NCBI GenBank assembly: GCA_937915745.1 | Contig: CALGGJ010000114.1 | Coordinates: 1-19,448, forward strand | From: an uncultured Prevotellaceae bacterium | GTDB lineage: Bacteria; Bacteroidota; Bacteroidia; Bacteroidales; Bacteroidaceae | Direction of reading: 5' to 3' | Length of the DNA stretch: 19,448 nt | Shown: positions 15,221 through 19,448 of the stretch, piece after piece | Layout of the letters: each line of letters starts with the position of its first letter | Numbering within the stretch: position 1 is the first letter of the stretch | Made by a program: the position numbers and the translations under genes | Notes under the pieces: model-generated | Seen by the model: the letters and a program-made list of their open reading frames with translations, nothing else | The model's database searches: none | Told to the model about the DNA's origin: nothing

Positions 15221-16522
15221 ATGGACGTAGAATTTAAGTTTCCGCAAGAGGAAACCAGCATCATAAAAGTGATAGGCGTTGGCGGAGGTGGCTGCAACGC
15301 GGTAAACAACATGTATAGCAAAGGAATACATGACGTTTCTTTCATTGTGTGTAACACCGACAACAAGGCACTGAACGACTCGGTTGTACCGTCGAAGCTG
15401 CAATTGGGTAAAGACGGACTTGGTGCGGGCAACAATCCTGCTACCGGCCGTCAAGCTGCTGAAGAGTCGGCCGACGATATCAAGTCGATGCTCAGCGATG
15501 GCACGAAGATGGTGTTCATAACGGCCGGAATGGGGGGTGGAACTGGAACAGGAGCTGCACCGGTGATTGCCAAGATGGCTAAGGAGAAAGATATTCTGAC
15601 GGTGGGAATAGTCACCATACCGTTCCGTTGGGAAGGGATTAAGAAGATTGACCAGGCTCTTGACGGTGTTGAGGAAATGAGCAGGAACGTGGACGCGTTG
15701 CTCGTTATCAACAACGAACGCCTGCGCGAGATTTATCCGGACCTCACGGTGCTTGACGCATTCAGCAAGGCCGACGAGACGTTGTGTAATGCAGCACGCA
15801 GTATTGCTGAAATCATAACGATGCACGGCATTATCAACCTTGACTTCAAGGATGTGAAGACTGTACTACTCGACGGCGGGGTTGCAATCATGAGTTCGGG
15901 CTACGGCAGTGGCGACTCGCGCATTACCAAGGCTATTGAAAATGCCTTGCACTCGCCTCTGCTTAACAACAACGATATCTACAACTCGAAGAAACTCTTG
16001 CTGCACATTTCATTCTCGGCCGACGAGAGTCAGGGCACGCCAAGTTTGATGATGGAGGAGATGAACGAGATACATGAGTTCATGGGTAACATGCAGACTG
16101 CTGACATCATTGAGACTAAATGGGGTCTGTCGCTCGATCAGTCGCTGGGCGATAAGGTTAAGGTTACGATACTTGCTACTGGATTCGGGGTTGGCGATAT
16201 CAACTCTACTGACATGAATAATCGTATCAACAAGCGTAATGAGGAGGAGCGCAAGCGTGAGGTGGAGCGTACCGGGAAGGAGATTGAGCGTGAGCGCCGC
16301 CGCACCAGCATATATGGTCCTGCCGACAAGAGTTCGTCGATTCGTAAGCTTATCTTCAGCTATATCTTTAAGGATGAGGATCTTGACAATGACGATATAA
16401 TCAGTATGGTTGAGTCGATTCCGACATACAAGCGTAAGCGTGAGGATTTGCGTAATATAGATGAGCGTTCGAATATATCGGCTGCGGCTCCGATGGCTGG
16501 TTCGGTCATCAGTTTTACATGA
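15221..16522 (+). CDS. ftsZ: Cell division protein FtsZ
   Basis: A 433-residue tubulin homologue that forms the Z ring. IKVIGVGGGGCNAVN (15-29) is the nucleotide-binding start, GGGTGTG (105-111) the tubulin signature and NLDFKD (206-211) the catalytic T7 loop. After the globular core (to about 332) comes a very charged linker (about 338-362, RNEEERKREVER and onward). The C-terminal conserved peptide is of Bacteroidetes type, with YIF (381-383) and PTYKR (401-405). I use the ATG at 15221 (MDVEFKFPQEE); the in-frame GTG at 15152 would add 23 residues without family support. It is the last gene of the cluster and converges with gyrB. Its third codon positions are G/T-rich toward the 3' end, unlike murG-ftsQ. 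Confidence 0.97.
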   Translation: MDVEFKFPQEETSIIKVIGVGGGGCNAVNNMYSKGIHDVSFIVCNTDNKALNDSVVPSKLQLGKDGLGAGNNPATGRQAAEESADDIKSMLSDGTKMVFITAGMGGGTGTGAAPVIAKMAKEKDILTVGIVTIPFRWEGIKKIDQALDGVEEMSRNVDALLVINNERLREIYPDLTVLDAFSKADETLCNAARSIAEIITMHGIINLDFKDVKTVLLDGGVAIMSSGYGSGDSRITKAIENALHSPLLNNNDIYNSKKLLLHISFSADESQGTPSLMMEEMNEIHEFMGNMQTADIIETKWGLSLDQSLGDKVKVTILATGFGVGDINSTDMNNRINKRNEEERKREVERTGKEIERERRRTSIYGPADKSSSIRKLIFSYIFKDEDLDNDDIISMVESIPTYKRKREDLRNIDERSNISAAAPMAGSVISFT

Positions 16523-16525
16523 GCT

Positions 16526-16547
16526 GACGGTTTCTGAGTCGTCTTTT
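16526..16547 (+). terminator. Weak intrinsic terminator candidate after ftsZ
   Basis: GACG at 16526-16529 pairs with CGTC at 16540-16543, extended inward by two G-T wobbles and a T-A pair, and is followed by TTTT (16544-16547). It begins 4 bp after the ftsZ stop. The stem is short and the T-run has only four bases, so this is a modest candidate for ending the dcw transcript. Confidence 0.4.
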
Positions 16548-16654
16548 AAGTGGGACGGCAGGTGTATGACATGGTTGTGTGTTGTATGTCTGCTGTCTTT
16601 CTTTTGTTTTTGTTTGTTGTTGTTCTGATGTGTTTTCGTTTGGTTTCTTGACAG

Positions 16655-16702
16655 AAAAAAGATGTGCCGACGCGGTCAGAATCACTTCTTTTTGGTCGGC
16701 AC
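16655..16702 (-). terminator. Intrinsic terminator of gyrB
   Basis: GTGCCGAC at 16664-16671 and GTCGGCAC at 16695-16702 form a perfect 8-bp stem. An inner AGAA/TTCT pair (78-81 with 86-89 of the same block) can shorten the loop. On the minus strand the stem is followed, after ATC, by six T (16660-16655). It lies 40 bp past the gyrB stop. No matching T-run serves the plus strand, so it is directional for gyrB. Confidence 0.75.
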
Positions 16703-16741
16703 GAGAATATATGTAAGAATTGAATGAAATGTATTCGTTTT

Positions 16742-18721
16742 TTATGCGTCGATATTGGCGTATGTGGCGTTGCGCTCAATGAATTCGCGGCGTGGTGGTA
16801 CGTCGTCGCCCATGAGCATTGAGAATATGTAGTCGGCTTCTACTGCATCGTCTATGGTGACTTGTTTCAGGAGCCGTGTCTCTGGGTTCATGGTTGTTTC
16901 CCACAGTTGTTCCGGGTTCATTTCTCCGAGTCCTTTGTAGCGTTGTGTCTTGACGCTGTCGGCTGTTCCGTCGCCGTATTTGTCGATGAATTGCAGTCGT
17001 GCTTGTTCGTCGTAGCAGTATTCGCTTATTTTGCCTTTGGTGCATTTGTAGAGTGGCGGTGTTGCTATGTACAGGCGTCCGTCGCGTATGAGTTGTGGCA
17101 TATAGCGGAAGAAGAGTGTGAGCAGGAGGGTGTCGATGTGTGATCCATCGACATCGGCATCGGTCATGATGATGGTTTTGTAGTAGCGCAGTTTGTCGTA
17201 GTTGGCTTCTTTGCTGTCGGCTTCGTTGAGGCCGAACTTGACTCCGAGTGCGTTGATGATGTTGTTTACTTCTTCGTGGTCGAATGCTTGGTGCCATTTG
17301 ACGCGTTCTACGTTGAATATTTTTCCTCGTATGGGGAGTATTGCCTGGAAGTGCCGGTCGCGTCCTTGTTTTGCTGATCCTCCAGCCGAGTCTCCCTCGA
17401 CGATGAACATTTCGCAGTTTGCGGGGTCTTTGTCTGAGCAGTCGGCCAGTTTGCCTGGCAGTCCTCCTCCTGACATTGGGTTTTTGCGTTGTACTTTCTC
17501 GCGTGCGGTTCGTGCTGCAATTCGTGCCTCGGCTGCCAGTACCACTTTATCTACTATCATCTTGGCTTCTCTTGGGTGTTCCTCGAGGTAGTTGGTCAGT
17601 GCTTCGCCTACGGCTGAGTTTACGGCTCCCATCACTTCGTTGTTGCCGAGTTTGGTCTTGGTTTGTCCTTCGAATTGTGGTTCGGCCACTTTTACTGAAA
17701 TGACGGCTGTGAGTCCTTCGCGGAAGTCTTCGGGGCTGATTTCTATTTTGTGTTTTGCGAGTCGTTCGGTGAGTTTGGCATCGTCGCTGACGTATTTCTT
17801 CAGCACGCGTGTGAGGGCGGTACGGAATCCTTGCAGGTGTGTTCCGCCTTCGATGGTGTTGATGTTGTTTACGTAGGAGTGTATGTTTTCTGAATATGAG
17901 GTGTTATATACGATAGCGGCTTCGATTGGTGTGTCGCTTTTTTCGGTATTGAGGTATATGATGTCGTTGAAGAGGTGTGTGCGGGTCGAGTCGATGTAGC
18001 GCACGAAGTCGCGCAGGCCGCCTTCTGAATAGAAGACGTCTTTGCGTATCCCGTCGTATCCTGCTTCGGCATTCTTGTCGAGGCGCATGTCTTGCAGCGT
18101 GATTGTGATTCCGGCATTGAGGTATGCCAGCTCGCGCATACGGTTGGCAAGTATGTCGTAGCGGTAGGTGCGTGTGATGAATATCGAGCCGTCGGGCCAG
18201 AACTGCTGGCGTGTGCCTCTGAGGTCGGTCGTCCCTATTTCTTTTACGTCGTAGAGGGGTTTGCCGCATGAATATTCCTGTTGGTATATCCTGCCGTCGC
18301 GGAATACTTGGGATATCATCTTGGAGGAGAGTGCATTCACACAGCTTACTCCTACTCCGTGCAGTCCGCCTGACACTTTATACGACCCTTTGTCGAACTT
18401 GCCGCCGGCGTGTAGCACGGTCATCACTACCTCGAGGGCCGAGCGGTGTTCTTTTTCGTGCATATCGACCGGGATACCACGCCCGTTGTCTTGTACGGTT
18501 ATCGAGTTGTCTTCGTTGATGGTTACTTCTATGTGTGTACAGTAGCCGGCAAGTGCCTCGTCTATAGAGTTGTCAACAACCTCATAAACGAGGTGGTGCA
18601 GTCCCTTCTCGCTTATGTCGCCTATGTACATGGCAGGGCGTTTGCGCACTGCTTCCAGGCCTTCCAGTACCTGGATGTTACTTGCGGAGTAGTCGGCTCC
18701 GTTCTGTAGTATTTCGTCCAT
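16742..18721 (-). CDS. gyrB: DNA gyrase subunit B
   Basis: A 659-residue type IIA topoisomerase ATPase subunit which, with GyrA, introduces negative supercoils. The GHKL ATPase domain shows EVVDNSIDEA (47-56), DNGRGIP (78-84) and GLHGVGVS (119-126); QTKTKLGN (353-360) is the QTK loop of the transducer. The TOPRIM domain has EGDSAGG (442-448) and TDADVDGSH (520-528), and QRYKGLGEMNPEQLW (593-607) is near the end. The C-terminus with the YIFSMLMGDDVPPRREFIE block favours GyrB over ParE. The length is that of the short GyrB form, without the insert of E. coli GyrB. It has its own promoter at 18794-18824 with a leader of about 70 nt, and a terminator at 16655-16702. Confidence 0.96.
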   Translation of the reverse strand: MDEILQNGADYSASNIQVLEGLEAVRKRPAMYIGDISEKGLHHLVYEVVDNSIDEALAGYCTHIEVTINEDNSITVQDNGRGIPVDMHEKEHRSALEVVMTVLHAGGKFDKGSYKVSGGLHGVGVSCVNALSSKMISQVFRDGRIYQQEYSCGKPLYDVKEIGTTDLRGTRQQFWPDGSIFITRTYRYDILANRMRELAYLNAGITITLQDMRLDKNAEAGYDGIRKDVFYSEGGLRDFVRYIDSTRTHLFNDIIYLNTEKSDTPIEAAIVYNTSYSENIHSYVNNINTIEGGTHLQGFRTALTRVLKKYVSDDAKLTERLAKHKIEISPEDFREGLTAVISVKVAEPQFEGQTKTKLGNNEVMGAVNSAVGEALTNYLEEHPREAKMIVDKVVLAAEARIAARTAREKVQRKNPMSGGGLPGKLADCSDKDPANCEMFIVEGDSAGGSAKQGRDRHFQAILPIRGKIFNVERVKWHQAFDHEEVNNIINALGVKFGLNEADSKEANYDKLRYYKTIIMTDADVDGSHIDTLLLTLFFRYMPQLIRDGRLYIATPPLYKCTKGKISEYCYDEQARLQFIDKYGDGTADSVKTQRYKGLGEMNPEQLWETTMNPETRLLKQVTIDDAVEADYIFSMLMGDDVPPRREFIERNATYANIDA

Positions 18722-18793
18722 TAGTAGTTTTTATCACATTTCAATTTCTGCATATGGGAGACCCTCGGGGGTATGCCCTTGCTTTTTATGCTA

Positions 18794-18824
18794 CAAATTT
18801 ACGTATTTATTGCGACATGTGCAA
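18794..18824 (-). promoter_or_regulatory. Bacteroidetes-type promoter for gyrB
   Basis: Read on the minus strand: TTG at 18824-18822, a 20-bp spacer, then TAAATTTG at 18801-18794, matching the Bacteroidetes consensus. The predicted start is near 18790, giving a leader of about 70 nt before the gyrB ATG at 18721. The leader contains ACCC (18761-18764) facing GGGT (18769-18772), a small GC-rich hairpin. No Shine-Dalgarno sequence is seen; the region before the ATG is A-rich on the coding strand. Confidence 0.75.
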
Positions 18825-18907
18825 GCTTTGGGATATAAAATTATGCTTGATTGTTGATTTTTTTTCTGAAACTTGAGTATATGAGCGGCTTTGCTGACAA
18901 TGGTCTT

Positions 18908-18923
18908 CACACATGGGTGTGTG
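18908..18923. repeat. Perfect 6-bp inverted repeat with 4-nt loop
   Basis: CACACA (18908-18913), TGGG, TGTGTG (18918-18923) form a perfect hairpin in the gyrB-rpsT gap. It has no adjacent T-run on either strand, so it is not an obvious terminator. It lies 84 bp upstream of the gyrB -33 element and 14 bp before the repeat array. Possibly a protein-binding palindrome, or chance. The rest of this 342-bp gap (18722-19063) holds the gyrB leader and promoter, the 22-bp repeats and the rpsT terminator; I see no gene in it. Confidence 0.4.
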
Positions 18924-18936
18924 GGAGCATGGAAAT

Positions 18937-19002
18937 GAGTGCGCGGTCGCAGGCCCGAGAGTGCGTACTCGCAGGCCCGGGAGTGCGTACTCGCCTGCGG
19001 GC
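18937..19002 (+). repeat. 22-bp tandem repeat, three units, locus 3 (gyrB-rpsT gap)
   Basis: Units at 18937-18958, 18959-18980 and 18981-19002. The central unit starts GAGTGCGTACTCGCAGGC and ends CCGG. Unit 1 differs mainly at GCGCGGTC, and unit 3 ends differently (GCCTGCGGGC). GAGTGCGTACTC folds as GAGT/ACTC around GCGT, and GCAGGC (18971-18976) pairs with GCCTGC (18993-18998), making a larger hairpin around the third unit. About 18 of 22 positions match locus 2, in the same orientation. It is the most diverged of the three arrays internally. Confidence 0.85.
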
Positions 19003-19010
19003 TTATGCAC

Positions 19011-19038
19011 AAAAAAAAGCGACACACACGTGCATCGC
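19011..19038 (-). terminator. Intrinsic terminator of rpsT
   Basis: On the minus strand GCGA (19038-19035 side) pairs with TCGC (19022-19019 side), extended inward by two G-T wobbles and a C-G pair with a 6-nt loop, then followed directly by eight T (19018-19011). It lies 25 bp past the rpsT stop, in the right orientation, and separates rpsT from gyrB transcription. Confidence 0.75.
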
Positions 19039-19063
19039 CTATATAACAGTTTCCTCTGGTGTC

Positions 19064-19318
19064 TTATCCCAGCTTGGCTATATATTTCATAGCGCCCGAC
19101 TTGAGGTTAGCGGCTTTCCTCCAATGGATGATGTTATTCTTTGCAAGTTTATCCAACATCTTCTGCACCTTTGGATACATTTCAAGAGCTACTTCCTTGT
19201 CTTTTTCTGCACGGAGCTTACGCAGTGCGTTACGCATTGTCTTTGCGTAATAGCGGTTGTGCAATCTACGCTTTTCATTCTGGCGTATGCGCTTAATTGT
19301 CGATTTGTGGTTTGCCAT
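19064..19318 (-). CDS. rpsT: 30S ribosomal protein S20
   Basis: An 84-residue, very basic protein with the S20 signature start MANHKSTIKRIRQNEKRR and the later RNALRKLR and MLDKLAKNNIIHWRKAANLKS blocks. S20 binds the 5' and 3' minor domains of 16S rRNA early in 30S assembly. Length matches the family (about 84-88). The region before the ATG is A-rich without a Shine-Dalgarno sequence, common for Bacteroidetes ribosomal genes. It lies 64 bp downstream of tRNA-Glu on the same strand, with no TAnnTTTG element between them, so the two may share a transcript. A terminator follows at 19011-19038. Confidence 0.97.
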   Translation of the reverse strand: MANHKSTIKRIRQNEKRRLHNRYYAKTMRNALRKLRAEKDKEVALEMYPKVQKMLDKLAKNNIIHWRKAANLKSGAMKYIAKLG

Positions 19319-19382
19319 TATCTTGTTTTTATTTATTTACCGGATTGTGAGCCGCAACTCGTTCTTTCAATTCTTCGTTTTG

Positions 19383-19448
19383 TAGTCCCTAGCAGAATCG
19401 AACTGCTCTTTAGAGAATGAAAATCTCTCGTCCTAACCGATAGACGAA
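19383..19448 (-). tRNA. tRNA-Glu (anticodon UUC), partial at the window edge
   Basis: On the minus strand the sequence runs from acceptor position 7 (TTCGTCTA, D-arm with CGGTTAGGACG) through an anticodon stem AGAGA/TCTCT enclosing the loop TTTTCAT, whose centre TTC reads Glu codons. The T-arm AGCAG-TTCGATT-CTGCT and the 3' acceptor strand AGGGACT with discriminator A follow. The first six bases of the tRNA lie beyond the window. CCA is not encoded (ACAA follows), so it must be added after transcription, as usual in Bacteroidetes. Confidence 0.93.

Noticed and set aside
18851..19420. 189-codon plus-strand frame across the gyrB-rpsT gap
   Set aside because: It runs antisense through rpsT and into the tRNA gene and through the 22-bp repeats; no coding signature.

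Overview
This window is a chromosomal housekeeping region from a member of the Bacteroidota, most likely order Bacteroidales. Three things support this: the promoters have the Bacteroidetes form (TTG, 20 bp, TAnnTTTG), the gene starts lack strong Shine-Dalgarno sequences, and the division genes have Bacteroidales features (a PASTA-tailed FtsI, a small FtsL-like protein, an FtsA with a long C-terminal tail, an FtsZ with a charged linker and a YIF/PTYKR tail). Base composition is close to even. I cannot fix the genus from sequence alone; a Prevotella- or Muribaculaceae-like genome is a guess.

Positions 41-16522 (+) hold a complete division and cell wall (dcw) cluster: mraZ, rsmH, ftsL-like, ftsI, murE, mraY, murD, ftsW, murG, murC, ftsQ, ftsA, ftsZ. 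The genes are tightly packed: mraY-murD are 2 bp apart, murC and ftsQ overlap as ATGA, and ftsQ-ftsA are 1 bp apart. They build the UDP-MurNAc-peptide (MurC, MurD, MurE), lipid I and lipid II (MraY, MurG), polymerise and cross-link septal peptidoglycan (FtsW, FtsI with FtsL and FtsQ), and form the cytoplasmic Z ring (FtsA, FtsZ). murF, murB and ddl are absent from the cluster. The operon starts with an MraZ operator of three 10-bp-spaced TGG boxes. A second Bacteroidetes-type promoter lies just in front of murG.

Positions 16523-16741 are the convergent gap between ftsZ and gyrB, with terminator-like hairpins for both directions. gyrB (-), its promoter, rpsT (-) with a terminator, and a tRNA-Glu gene (-) cut by the window edge fill the rest.

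The least ordinary material is in the intergenic gaps. Three gaps (murE-mraY, ftsW-murG, gyrB-rpsT) each carry three tandem copies of one 22-bp GC-rich repeat family, nearly uniform within a locus but diverged between loci. A fourth gap (mraZ-rsmH) carries a different 24-25 bp repeat and is flanked by an 11-bp direct repeat. I found no mobile-element gene, CRISPR array, defence system or unknown operon. The interspersed repeats are the best candidate here for something undescribed.
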